Source: Chersky-840 sp963794615
GTDB taxonomy: Bacteria; Actinomycetota; Acidimicrobiia; Acidimicrobiales; UBA8190
NCBI GenBank assembly: GCA_963794615.1
Contig: CAWCEP010000012.1
Span: 124,001 to 188,000 of the forward strand
Length of the DNA stretch: 64,000 nucleotides
Direction: 5' to 3'
In this document: piece by piece, positions 53,240-62,892 of the stretch
Position numbering within the stretch: the first letter of the stretch is position 1
Layout of the letters: the number at the start of each line of letters is the position of its first letter
Translations under genes and position numbers: made by a program
The notes under the pieces: model-generated
What the model was told of the DNA's origin: nothing
Databases searched by the model: none
What the model saw: the letters and a program-made list of their open reading frames with translations, nothing else

Positions 53240-56116
53240 GTGAGTGGCTCCCAGTGCGGGCCGCGCCGACGAAATTCCAACTTGCCGGGCCCGGCGGTGA
53301 AGGGCGTCCCACCCACCACGACCGGGGTACGCCGGTCCGTGTTGATGGAGAGGTGGGCCCGTTCCTTGCGAATACGGACTTTGGCGCCGCGGAACAGCAC
53401 GCTCAACTCGAGGGCAGACCATGCCGGGGGAAGAACGGGATCGACGTGGAGCATCCCGTTCCGGGGGCGGAGTCCGGCGAACCCGAACGCGAGGGCCTGC
53501 CACAGGCCACCCATGGTGGCGAGATGGAGGCCGGCGCCGGCGGAGCCGGTGAGGTCATCGAGATCCATACGGGCCGCGAGGCGCAGCGCCTCCAGGGCGC
53601 GGTCGAAGTCCCGTGCCCGGGCCTCCAACGCGGCGTGTGTCGCCGGGGACAGCGAACTGCCGTGGGCGGTGCGGGATTCGTAGAAGCGGAGGTTGGGTTC
53701 GAGGCTGCCGGGCACGACCTCGTCGGGGACCAGATGGTGGAGAAGCAGTACGTCGGCCTGCTTGATGACCTGTGCCCTGGCAACGCGCTCGGCTCCGAGC
53801 AGCACGTCGGCGGCAATGGGGCGGTGAGGCGCGACCTCTTTGATGATCAGCGGCTCGAGCCTTGCGAAGCCTGCGAACTGTTCGTATATGCCAGTGTCGG
53901 GGTCGTAGCCGTCGACCAGGGCGTCGGCGATTTCGAGCCAGCGTCGTCGTTCCTCCGTTCCCACGTCGTCGGCGCCGTCGTCCATGGCAGCGCGACGCAG
54001 GTTCCAACGGGCCATCACGTTTGTGTACGTGTTGTCGTCGACGGGCTCGTGGTACTCGTCAGGTCCGATGACACCGTAGACATGGGCGCTTCCGTCTGGT
54101 TCCAGATGGATCCGTGACGCCCAATACCGAGCCGTCTCGACCACCAGCCGGCGGCCCGGCGCCACAGGCGAATTCTTCGTCGCCGGACCAGTCCACGTAG
54201 CAGCACGCCGCCCAGGCCACATCGGCGACGATGTGCTCTTCGAGCCGGCCCGTTCGGATGGGCACGATTCGCCCCGCACGGTCCCGAGTGCTTGTCGGCG
54301 TGACATCGCGGCCGCTATGGGCCGATTCCCACGGGAATCGAGCCCCGGCTCGGCCGGCGGCGCGGGCCGCTTCCATTGCAGCCGGGAGCCTCTTCAGGCG
54401 GTACTCGAGCATGGCCCGCGCCGACGCCGGATGGGTGGCGGCGAAGAAGGGGAGGACGAAGATATCGGCGTCCCAGAACACGTGGCCCCGGTAACCGGTC
54501 CCGGTCAGGCCGCGGGCGCCGACAGCTGCTTCTCCCCTGTCGGCCACCGACGCCATCAGGTGGAAGAGCGCGAAACGGATCGCGAACTGCAATTCGTCGT
54601 CGCCCTCCACCACCACATCGGCGTCCTGCCATCGTCGGGCCCACGCCCGACGTTGGCGTGCCAACAGTCGATCGAATCCGGCATTGTCGGCCCGATCGAC
54701 GGCGTCGACGGCGGGCGCGGGATCGGGCAGGGTGTCGGGGTCGGCCTGGTAGACGGCGATGCGGTCCAAGGTGTCGCGCCGGCAGGTCTGCCGGGCGGCC
54801 GCCACGATCCCGCCTTCAGAGGCGGCGACGCGGATCCAGGTGGCGCCTCCGAGGCGGCCCCGGTCGTGGAAGGAGTCGTCCGCCGACGGCAGGAGCGGTG
54901 GCCCGGGCCTCGATCCCCTCGGATAGCGGGCCCGCAAGACCGACGTCAGCTGAGCCAGCAGTGCGAACCGCACGCTTTCGACCGCGCCCCCCTCCACGTC
55001 GGCACGTTCGTGGAGGACGCCGGTGCGCAGGTCGAGGATCCGCCGCATCGGGCCCACGCCGGCAACGGTTCCGGCCAACTCGAAGACCCGCGGCCCAGTG
55101 AGCAAGCGGGTGTCAGCGCCGTCCCCGTCGTAAACGCCAGCGGCGACCACCCACGGGTGTCGGCTCGGATCGGGTACGAGCGGCGCACCGCTGGTGCCGA
55201 TGTGGCCGTCAGCCAGGGTCAGGAGCGACTCCCGGCCCCGCTCGCGCTGTGTATCGACGCCGTTCACGACCAGGGACCACCCTGCCCTCCCAGGAGGCCC
55301 GGGAAGGGCACGTTGGCGGCGGCGACGCAGTTGGTCGGCCAGCAGTTGTTGCAAGCGCGCCGAACCCCCGGTGAGCGACACCACCCCGGCCGGTGGTGGC
55401 ACTCGACCAGCCTTCACCACGATGGCCGTCGCGTCGCCGACGTCGAGGAGGGCCGGTGCCAAACGGTGCCGCAGCTCCCCCACCCCATCGATGAGGATCA
55501 GAACGTCCCGGGAGTCAACGCCGCGGCCCCACAGTTCCTCCAGCACGCCAGCAGCGACGTCCTGGCTCGCCGCCTCCGTTGCCAGGTCGGCTAGGGCAGT
55601 CTTGTCCAACACCGTGCGATGATCGGGGGCGATAGCGGTGAGGTCCAGCTCTATCCTTGTCCTCGATGCTGCCGGTGGGCGCTCCACGGCTTTTGGGGTC
55701 AGTCCCCCCCCAACCAGTGTCCGGACCAGCGTCTCGCCCGACCGATCAAGCGCGGTGAGGTCAGCGGGGGTCGTGTGTGTCGCCAATGGGTGCACTCCGG
55801 CCTCGTCGACAACCGCACCCCCCGAGCCGCGGCTGTCAGCCAGTAACAGGTCGACGGCACCAACTGTCGGCCACGCCAGCAGGCCCGCGAGCTGGTCGAC
55901 AGCGAGGGGCGCGATCACCCCGATGAGCGCCCCCGCCCGCCCCAGCGCTCTGAGGTGAGCCGCCGCCCGTGTCACGCACTCCGGCGCCGCGCTCCACACG
56001 ACGATCGCCTCGAAGCGCCGGTCGACACCCGGCGCCAGGTCAATGAGCCGACGCCGTGCTTCGACGGCGGGGGCCGGCGCGCCTGGTTCTGGTCGGTGCT
56101 TCGGGTATCCGGTCAC
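53236..56116 (-). CDS. GH65 family glycoside phosphorylase/hydrolase with N-terminal HAD-like domain (frameshifted)
   Basis: About 960 residues in two frames joined near 54165, where one extra base changes GDEEFA-VAPGRRLVVETARYW. The first frame has a degenerate HAD-like domain (GVDSRDVLILIDGVGEL), then GH65 N-terminal WSLVVNGVDTQRERGRESLLTLADG and HVFWDADIFVLPFF. The second frame has HVYGVIGPDEYHEPVDDNTY, containing the catalytic Glu. GH65 enzymes cleave trehalose, maltose or kojibiose, mostly by phosphorolysis to beta-glucose-1-P. GTG start overlaps the PNPOx stop. It resembles part of M. tuberculosis Rv2006 (OtsB1), from memory. Confidence 0.8.
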
Positions 56117-56580
56117 ACGGGAGGGCCGGCGGACGAGCCCGGGGCGTCGGGTGACCCGTCCCGGGCGACGAGGCCGAAGCGACGTCCGGTCACAACGTCC
56201 GGACGGATGACGAGGATTTCTCCACCGGGGTCGGGAACCCAGGGTTGGGGCAAGGCGGTCGCGCCCGCAAAGCTGTCGCCTGGAGCGGGGAGCGATGCCA
56301 GCCCCCGGACCAGGACGCTCCAAGCCAGGCCGCGGTCGGGCTCCACCCGATCGACCTCGAAGGCGACGAGGGAGCCCGGAACCGATTCGGACAGCCCACC
56401 AGGCCCGATCCGGACCAGGAGTCTGCGGTCGAAGAACGTGAAGTTCAGAGGCACCACCACCGGGGCCTGGTCCCCAGAGACCGCCAATCGACCGACGCGG
56501 TTCTCCTTGGCGGCCACTGCCAGCAACCGCAGACACTCCGGTACCGGAAGGATCTCAGACCCCCGCTGGTCAATCCACAT
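56113..56580 (-). CDS. pyridoxamine 5'-phosphate oxidase-like flavin-binding protein
   Basis: 155 residues. Split-barrel pattern NRVGRLAVSGDQAPVVVPLNFTFFDRRLLVRIGPGG is that of the PNPOx/nitroimidazole-reductase-like superfamily, which binds FMN, F420 or heme. Ends in a Pro/Gly/Ser tail. Its stop overlaps the GH65 start (56113-56116). Cofactor and substrate not determinable. Confidence 0.78.
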   Translation of the reverse strand: MWIDQRGSEILPVPECLRLLAVAAKENRVGRLAVSGDQAPVVVPLNFTFFDRRLLVRIGPGGLSESVPGSLVAFEVDRVEPDRGLAWSVLVRGLASLPAPGDSFAGATALPQPWVPDPGGEILVIRPDVVTGRRFGLVARDGSPDAPGSSAGPPV

Positions 56581-56645
56581 GGTTCAACTATGGCGAGCCG
56601 CACAAGGGTCGCCCAGGGTAGTTCGTCCCGATATGACCAGGCCTC

Positions 56646-57410
56646 TCAGGACGCGACGGCGTCCAGTAGCTCGGCCAGGTCCGACACCACGCCGTCGGCC
56701 CCCGACCGCAGCAGCTCATCCGCGCTGGCGCCCCGGCTCACCCCGACCACGAGGCCGAAGTGTCCCGCCCGACCCGAGGCGACCCCGGCCGGCGCATCCT
56801 CCACGACGGCGGCGCGGCGGGGCGCTGTGCCGAGTTGCGCGGCCGCGTAGAGATAGGTGTCGGGGGCGGGCTTGCCGGCCAACCCGTGCTCGGCGGTGAC
56901 CTGGCCGTCGACCCGAACGTCGAAGAGATCGGCGATTCCGGCCGCGTCGAGCACGGCCGCGCAGTTCTCGCTGGCCGACACCACAGCCAGTCGTCGCCCG
57001 GCCGCTCGCAGGGCGCGGACCAGGGCCACCGACCCGGGGAAGGCAGCAACGCCGATCTCCGCGAGCATCCGCAGTACCAGCTCGTTCTTCCTCCGCCCCA
57101 CGCCGCTCACCGTTTCGCGGTCAGGCCCGTCGTCCGGCCCGCCCTCGTCAAGACGGATGTCCCGGGAGGCGAGGAAGGAGCGGACCCCGTCGAGGCGGGG
57201 CCTACCGTCCACGAACTGTTCGTAGTCGGCGACCGGGTCGAAGGCGTTGAACGGCACTCCCACACCAGCCCGACGCCCGAGCAATTCGTCGAAGGTCTTC
57301 TGCCAGGCAGCGGCATGGACCGAGGCGGTGTCGGTCAGCACGCCGTCGAGGTCGAAGAGCCAAGCCTCCATGGCCCCCGCCGTGCTGAACATCTTGGCCT
57401 CGTCGGTCAC
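56646..57410 (-). CDS. HAD hydrolase, beta-phosphoglucomutase type
   Basis: 254 residues. Nucleophile motif WLFDLDGVLTDTASVHAAAW, motif II VVSASENC, Lys in GLAGKPAPDTYL, and motif IV VVEDAPAGVASGRAG are those of beta-PGM-like HADs. Beside a GH65 gene this fits conversion of beta-glucose-1-P to glucose-6-P. Start uncertain: GTG 57410 or ATG 57392. First gene of the minus-strand GH65 run; no DosR-type box was found just upstream. Confidence 0.82.
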   Translation of the reverse strand: MTDEAKMFSTAGAMEAWLFDLDGVLTDTASVHAAAWQKTFDELLGRRAGVGVPFNAFDPVADYEQFVDGRPRLDGVRSFLASRDIRLDEGGPDDGPDRETVSGVGRRKNELVLRMLAEIGVAAFPGSVALVRALRAAGRRLAVVSASENCAAVLDAAGIADLFDVRVDGQVTAEHGLAGKPAPDTYLYAAAQLGTAPRRAAVVEDAPAGVASGRAGHFGLVVGVSRGASADELLRSGADGVVSDLAELLDAVAS

Positions 57411-58199
57411 GAGGTCACCCACACCTGATCCGCGCCATCTCGCGGTGGCTCGCACGACATGGCGTCGATCCTACGCAGCGGAGCACCGCGCCTCGACGCT
57501 TCCGCGTCGGAGACGGGCACGACCTCCCATCGGCAGCGCACGCACCCGGACCGTCGACCCTGTCGTCGCGCCGGATCCCTGACCCGGGCATCGTCTGGAC
57601 GGCCTCGCACAGTTCGGAGGATCAAGCCGACTCCACTCCCGACGGCAGGGCCGTGTCGATCGTCTGTTGCCGACGGCCACGGCTCCTTCTGATAGCCAGA
57701 GTTCGTAGGTCGCGAAGGACCCTGTCGCGTCGCCGCAACGCAAAATAGTCCCTCTTATCGCCGAGAGCCGACAACGGGTGTCAAAGCCGTGGCCCGTCCG
57801 AGACCAGAGGAACACGAAAGGCGCCCGTCCCACGATGAGGGGGAAACGGACGCCTCTTCTCAATTTGCATCCCGAGGCTCACGATCGCTGGACCCGGGCA
57901 ATCCACTCACTCGGGGGCTTGTGGGCCCTCACACTGCAACGCTTCTGAACACGAAGCCGCGTGCCATATCTATGTCAGGCCTACCCGACCAACAATCTCT
58001 TTGCTCGCTGACCTCGGACTCAAACATTCACTCTGGTCACACGCCCTGGCCACCTCCTCTCCGATCTACTCCTTGAATCCAATTGGTATAACAACACTGC
58101 CGGGATGCTTCTTCCCAAGTGTGGAGCCGTACTGATCTGACGCAGGCTTGTGAGGACCTGTCCTACGATGCCACCGGTCTGAGAGGGCAAAGCAGGGCA
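57411..58199. other. long intergenic region of lower GC with a hairpin
   Basis: About 790 bases between the divergent HAD and nicotinamidase genes, with noticeably lower GC in the stretch 57950-58140. It holds the hairpin at 57819-57855 and a CCAATTGG palindrome near 58080. Open frames crossing it look non-coding. It could hold a small RNA, promoters or the scar of a deleted gene. Confidence 0.45.
57819..57855. other. imperfect hairpin, possible terminator or structured RNA
   Basis: Arms AGGCGCCCGT and ACGGACGCCT pair at 9 of 10 positions around a 17-base loop; on the plus strand a CTTCTCAATTT stretch follows. Not near the end of any gene, so a simple terminator role is not obvious. Confidence 0.35.
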
Positions 58200-58213
58200 G
58201 TGACCTTCGGCCC
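58200..58213. promoter_or_regulatory. DosR-type box upstream of nicotinamidase
   Basis: GTGACCTTCGGCCC, one mismatch to the consensus, ending 75 bases before the ATG at 58289. Confidence 0.63.
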
Positions 58214-58288
58214 TAGCCACCTCGGATCAAGTCCACCATCGTGAAGGTACCCAGGCGTCTCGAGCCTCGAGAGACGGAAGGTGGCGCG

Positions 58289-58840
58289 ATGCGGACTGCG
58301 CTGGTCATCGTCGACATGGTCAACGACTTCGTGGACGGGGTCCTCGCCAACCCCGCCGCCAAGGACATCGTGGGACCGATCGCTTTCTTGGCGGAGCGAG
58401 CCCGGGCGAGAGAAGACTGGGGCGTGTTCTTCGCCAACGACGCGCATCTCCTGACCGACGTCGAGCTCCGGGTCTTCCCACCCCACGCCATGGCTCAGAC
58501 CGCAGGCGCAGCGGTGATCGACGATCTGCGCCCCGCTCCTGACGATGTGGTCATCGCCAAGCGATTCTACTCGCCCTTCACCGAGACCGATTTCGAAACC
58601 GAGCTCCGTGCCCACCACGTGGGGCGCCTCGTTGTCGTCGGCCAGCACACGGATTGCTGTGTTCGCCACACGTGTTACGACGCCTTTGTTCGGGGCTATG
58701 AACTCGTGGTCTGCCCCGACGGCACCACCGTGTTCGAACCGGGGTCGACAGAAGCCCTCGCCTCCCGCCAACGACGTGCACTCGAGTACCTCCGCACGTA
58801 CTACGGAGCGCAAATCGAGTCCGCATCCGCGGTCAGCTGA
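58289..58840 (+). CDS. isochorismatase-family amidohydrolase, probable nicotinamidase
   Basis: 183 residues; GGAAGG upstream of the ATG. Catalytic triad Asp9 (IVDMVNDF), Lys91 (IAKRFYS) and Cys124 (GQHTDCCV) is intact, and NDAH (Asp51, His53) provides likely metal ligands as in PncA. Nicotinamide to nicotinate is the best guess because pncB lies 1.7 kb away; another amide such as N-carbamoyl substrates is possible. Confidence 0.8.
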   Translation: MRTALVIVDMVNDFVDGVLANPAAKDIVGPIAFLAERARAREDWGVFFANDAHLLTDVELRVFPPHAMAQTAGAAVIDDLRPAPDDVVIAKRFYSPFTETDFETELRAHHVGRLVVVGQHTDCCVRHTCYDAFVRGYELVVCPDGTTVFEPGSTEALASRQRRALEYLRTYYGAQIESASAVS

Positions 58841-58869
58841 TCCACCGACCCGTAATGCCCGCACGTCGA

Positions 58870-58883
58870 GTGACCATTGACTC
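58870..58883. promoter_or_regulatory. weak DosR-type box upstream of the phosphoribosyltransferase
   Basis: GTGACCATTGACTC, two mismatches to the consensus, 53 bases before the ATG at 58937. Confidence 0.45.
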
Positions 58884-58936
58884 TGGTCTGAGGAGGACCG
58901 CCTGAGAGACCCTGGATGTTGGGCCAGGAGGTCGCC

Positions 58937-59708
58937 ATGCCGTTTCTCGATCGTGCTGATGCCGGACGACGCTTGGCGATGCTGCTCGAGCATTTGCGAG
59001 GTCAAGACGTCGTGGTGGTCGGCTCCCCCGGGGCGGGGTGCCGGTGGCCTTCGAGGTCGCCCGAAGCCCTCGGCGCGCCCCTGGATGTGATCGTGGTCCG
59101 CAAGCTGGGCGTGCCGTTCCAGCCTGAGCTGGGGATGGGTGCCATCGGGGAAGGAGGTGCGCGGGTCGTCGATACGAGCGGTTCGGTCGCGGCTGGCGTC
59201 AGCGTCGAGGAGCTCGCCGCCGTGGAGGCGAGCGAACGGGCCGAGCTGGACCGCCGGGTACGGCGGTTCCGAGGCATGCGCCCCCCGGTCTCCCTGACGG
59301 GGCGCACCGTGGTGATCGTCGACGACGGCATCGCCACCGGGTCGACAGCCCGTGCCGCCTGCCAGGTGGCCCGGGCCCGGGGAGCCGCCCGGGTGGTGCT
59401 GGCCGTTCCCGTGGCACCCCTCCGAGTCGGTGGCCGAACTAAGCCACGATGCCGACGAGGTGGTGTGCATCGAGATGCCCGCGAGGTTTCTCGCCATCGG
59501 TCAGTTCTACGAGGACTTCACCCAGACGAGCGACGGCGAGGTGGTCGCTCTGCTCGAACGTGCCACACTGCGACTGGCGGCGCGGACCCACCTTGGACGG
59601 CGGGAAACCGGGACCCCTCGGGGGAGGCAGATCCGCCTGGTCGCGAACGACGACGTCGAGGTGCCCGGCGGGCCGGGTCGGCTCTTGCGGGCACATGACG
59701 GTGCCTGA
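58937..59708 (+). CDS. phosphoribosyltransferase-type protein (three indels)
   Basis: AGGAGGTC precedes the ATG. PRPP-binding motif TVVIVDDGIATGSTARAAC is clear. The frame is lost near 59023 (one base missing), regained near 59064 (one extra), and lost again in a C-run at 59417-59420, after which the other frame reads SESVAELSHDADEVVCIEMPARF to the stop at 59708. This is the erythromycin-esterase/PRT-type domain found fused to a dienelactone hydrolase in M. tuberculosis Rv0571c (from memory). Substrate unknown; functional only if the indels are artefacts. Confidence 0.7.
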
Positions 59709-60285
59709 AGCAGCAAGGGGCATCGTCGTCTTCGCCCACGGGAGCGGCAGCAGCAGGCACAGTCCCCGGAACCGCTTCGTGGCCTCGGTGCTCAACCGCA
59801 ACGGACTCGGCACCTTGCTCTTCGACCTCCTCGCCCCGGAAGAGGAACTCGATCGGGCCAACGTGTTCGACATCGCCCTGCTCGGGCGGAGGCTGGTCGC
59901 GGTGACACGCTGGCTCCGGACCGATCCGGTGGCCGCCACGTTGCGCATCGGGTACTTCGGCGCGAGCACCGGCGCCGCCGCCGCTCTGTGGGCCGCCGGA
60001 GAACTCGGCGCCGACATCGCCGCCATCGTCTCACGGGGAGGACGCCCCGACCTGGCCGCCGAGAGACTGGCGTTCGTTGTCGCCCCTACTCTCCTCATCG
60101 TCGGGAGTCACGACGACGTGGTGCTGGAACTCAATCGCCGAGCACTAGCGCAGTTGCGATGCGAGCACCGGCTGGAGGTCGTCGCGGGCGCGACCCATCT
60201 CTTCGAGGAACCGGGCACCCTCGAGGCCGCCGCCACGTTGGCGAGTGGATGGTTCACCGACCACATCGCCCCGGCGCTGACATGA
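59695..60285 (+). CDS. dienelactone hydrolase-like alpha/beta hydrolase
   Basis: 196 residues from the ATG at 59695, 14 bases before the end of the phosphoribosyltransferase frame. GIVVFAHGSGSSRHSPRN oxyanion region, nucleophile GASTGAAAAL, acid in VGSHDDVV and His in GATHLFEEPG make a complete triad. Often fused to the preceding PRT domain; here it overlaps it in another frame, so a further indel or a true split is possible. Confidence 0.8.
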   Translation: MTVPEAARGIVVFAHGSGSSRHSPRNRFVASVLNRNGLGTLLFDLLAPEEELDRANVFDIALLGRRLVAVTRWLRTDPVAATLRIGYFGASTGAAAALWAAGELGADIAAIVSRGGRPDLAAERLAFVVAPTLLIVGSHDDVVLELNRRALAQLRCEHRLEVVAGATHLFEEPGTLEAAATLASGWFTDHIAPALT

Positions 60286-60535
60286 GCGACATCGACGACT
60301 GGCTGCAGGCCACGAGAGCGACCTCGCCGAGATCGCCCGAGCGACCGGCGTTGCGTCCGCCCTCGTGCGTTTGGCCGCGGTACTGGTTCTCGCCGGGATC
60401 GAGGACGCCCAGATCGAGGACCAGCTGCACGGCTTGGTCTCGCTCGATGACCAGCGCTACCCGTTGGCGGGGGCGCCACGCGCCCTGGAGGAGATCCATC
60501 GCCTCGCCACGGGACACCGGACGTCGGCCACGTGA
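60282..60535 (+). CDS. small helical protein (probably frameshifted)
   Basis: ATG at 60282 overlaps the hydrolase stop (ATGA). It starts MSDIDDWLQ, but the coding-like part is in another frame: DLAEIARATGVASALVRLAA ... LHGLVSLDDQRYPLAGAPRALEEIHRLA, ending at 60535. One missing base near 60312 explains this. About 84 residues, family not recognised. It ends 26 bases from the convergent pncB. Confidence 0.5.
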
Positions 60536-60561
60536 TCGATTGGTTCCACCTCCGATCCGCT

Positions 60562-61910
60562 TCAGCTCGGCGCGCCTCGTTCAGGGACCGAGCCGGGCCG
60601 CATGTCGTCGGTGAGCCTACGCAGTCGCGCCGTCAGTGTCGGGCTCGGCGGCTGCGGGTCCTGGAGACGCCGGGCCGGCGCGGGGAGAGCGGCCAGGTCG
60701 ACCTCGAACCGGGCTCGCGCCGCGGCCAGAGCGGTGACGGGATCGACCTTCGGTTGCACCCGTCGACCATCGGTCATGGCAACCTCGAGGACAGGATCGG
60801 TGCCCGAGGGCACCGATTCCTCCGCCAATCCGAGTCGGTCGACGACACCGCCGCTTCGAAAGACCTGCTTCGCTCCAGGGTACGTTTCTTTGCCCGGTGA
60901 AAGCTTGGCCACCGGTCGCCCCTCGTAGGCCACGAGCTTGTAGGCGCTGTCGAGGTACGGGGCGTCGGCAGACACCCCGAGGCGCGTCCCCACACCCACT
61001 GCGTCGACCGGGGCCCCCTGCTCTACGAGAGCGGCGATGCGTGAACTCGTCGAGGCCGCCCGAGACGAAGATGCTGACTTCTCGGTGGCCGGCATCGTCG
61101 AGCACTCGGCGCGTCGCTTTGGCAAGCGAGGCGAGGTCACCGCTGTCGAGGCGGACACCCACCCCGGCATGCAGGCCCAGGGAATCGATGACCTCGATGG
61201 CATGGGCCACGCCTTCGAGGGTGTCGTAGGTGTCGACGAGGAAGGTGGTGCGGCCCGGAAAATCGGTGGCGAAGGCCTGGAACGCCTCGAGCTCGGTGGG
61301 GAACGCCTCGACGTAGCTGTGGGCCATGGTGCCCGCTGGGCGCAGTCCATAGCGCCGGGCCGCCTCGACGTTGCTGGTGGCGGAGAAGCCAACCATCGCC
61401 GACACCCGCGCCGCCGCCAGTCCCGCTTCGATGCCCTGGGTACGGCGAAAGCCGAACTCGATCAGCTCAACGAGCCCGCGCCCGGCCAGCCGGCACCGGG
61501 CCGCCTTGGAGGCGAGGGTGGTTTGGAATGTGAGTCTGGTTCAAGAGGATCGTCTCGACCAGTTGGGCTTCGGCGATCGGCGCTGTGACCTCGAGCAGCG
61601 GTTCGTCGGCGAAGACGACCCTCCCCTCGGGGATGGCACGGACCTCCCCGGTGAAGCGCATTCTCGAGAAGCTCGCAATGGAGGCGGCGTCGAAGCCCAA
61701 GGTGGCGAGGTAGGCGAGATCGCGCTCGTCGAAGGAGAACGCCTCAAGAAGGTCGAGACAGTCCTCGATTCCGGCGGCCACCAAGAAGCCCCGCTCAGCG
61801 GGGAGTCGCCGCACGAACAGGCTGAAGGTGGCCGTCCCCGTCATCTGACGTCGCAGGTAGCTCGCCGCCATATTGAGCTCATAGAGATCGGTCAACAACG
61901 CCCCGGCCAT
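60562..61910 (-). CDS. pncB: nicotinate phosphoribosyltransferase (two indels)
   Basis: About 449 residues in total. Start LLTDLYELNMAASYLRRQM after AGGAGGAG. Extra bases near 61535 and 61042 shift the frame; across the three frames the family motifs are in order: LLNQLTFQT-type region, MVGFSATSNVEAARRYGLRPAGTMAHS, RLDSGDLASLAKATR, and GVGTRLGVSADAPYLDSAYKL. It makes nicotinate mononucleotide from nicotinate and PRPP in NAD salvage. Sits behind the HhH gene; probably shares its DosR-type box. Compare Rv0573c (pncB2), a DosR target in M. tuberculosis, from memory. Confidence 0.82.
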
Positions 61911-61966
61911 CGCCTCTCCTCCTCTTCACCCGGGGCGCCCCCGGGGTGTGCTGTTGGCATCACAGG

Positions 61967-62761
61967 TCAGGGTCCGGCTTCCGGGGCCGGCTCTGGGACC
62001 GGAGCGCGGGCCGTTGGACGCTTCGTCAGATGCGCCAAGACGGCACAACCGCGCCCGCCGGGGCAGGCATCGAGGCCACCGCGGTGGGCCAATGCGGTGC
62101 GGACGAGAGCGCCTTCGAGGTCGCGAGGATCGATCCCGGCTGCCGCGGAGATCGATCGCACCCGGTCGAGGGGGTCTCCGGTGCGCTGCCCGATGAAACC
62201 GAGGTGACGGGCACACGCCTCGGCCCGCGCATCGAGGGCCGGTGCGGCCAGCGGCCACACCCCGCGCAGCTCCCGGAGGAACACGCCGACGGTGACCGGC
62301 CCCCACCCGGGGAGGTGGTCCAGCGCGGCCTCGAGCTCCGCCGCTGCGCGCATCTGGTCCGGGATGGCGCACACACGACCGCCGTAACGCTCGCTGAGCA
62401 CGTCGCACAGGAGGTGCAATCGTGTGGCCGTCTTGAAGTCGTACCGCCCGTACCCGCCGCGATCGAGCAAGGCGACGAGATCATCCCATGAGAACGCCCG
62501 GGCTGTGGCGACTGTCACTCCTGCCTCATCGAGCACGTGAAAGGTGCGCGCCGCGATTGCGGTCGGAATCCGGGCCCCGTACAAGGTGGCGGCCAGGAAC
62601 CATCGGTCAATCTCGGCTTCACCGGCCTCGACGTCGATACCCAGGTCTGTCGAGAACCGTCCGCCGCCCGTCACCAAGCGCCGCGCCATGTCGCTGCGGG
62701 CGCGTCGAATGGGGGGTGCCGGGGCCACGACCTCCGTCTTCACCCTGTCACCGTCACCCAC
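61967..62761 (-). CDS. HhH-type DNA glycosylase/endonuclease III-like protein
   Basis: 264 residues. Helical architecture with LPGWGPVTVGVFLRELRGVWP, which resembles the helix-hairpin-helix plus catalytic Asp region of endonuclease III family members, and an N-terminal ARIPTAIAARTFHVLDEAGV helix. The C-terminal FeS Cys pattern is absent (only ACPGGRGC). It may act in DNA repair or be a non-catalytic relative. First gene before pncB, 80 bases behind a DosR-type box. Confidence 0.65.
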   Translation of the reverse strand: MGDGDRVKTEVVAPAPPIRRARSDMARRLVTGGGRFSTDLGIDVEAGEAEIDRWFLAATLYGARIPTAIAARTFHVLDEAGVTVATARAFSWDDLVALLDRGGYGRYDFKTATRLHLLCDVLSERYGGRVCAIPDQMRAAAELEAALDHLPGWGPVTVGVFLRELRGVWPLAAPALDARAEACARHLGFIGQRTGDPLDRVRSISAAAGIDPRDLEGALVRTALAHRGGLDACPGGRGCAVLAHLTKRPTARAPVPEPAPEAGP

Positions 62762-62841
62762 GGGGGCCGGTATCGCAAGTGCCCAAGGTCACTCGCTCGA
62801 CCGAAATCAGTGTCGCTCTCGCGAACGTTCTGCTTCTCCTC

Positions 62842-62855
62842 TGGACTTTCGGCCC
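62842..62855. promoter_or_regulatory. DosR-type box between HhH gene and small zinc-ribbon gene
   Basis: TGGACTTTCGGCCC, one mismatch to the consensus. 80 bases upstream of the minus-strand HhH gene and 37 upstream of the possible GTG at 62893. Confidence 0.62.
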
Positions 62856-62892
62856 TGGCGGGGATCGGGGAAGGGGGGCCACGCTGGGTGGT

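Noticed and set aside
54233..55594. Plus-strand 453-codon frame opposite GH65
   Set aside because: Shadow of the GH65 gene; composition biased, no recognisable fold.
58153..58164. AGGACCTGTCCT palindrome near the nicotinamidase box
   Set aside because: Spacer between half-sites is two bases rather than four; not the same motif.
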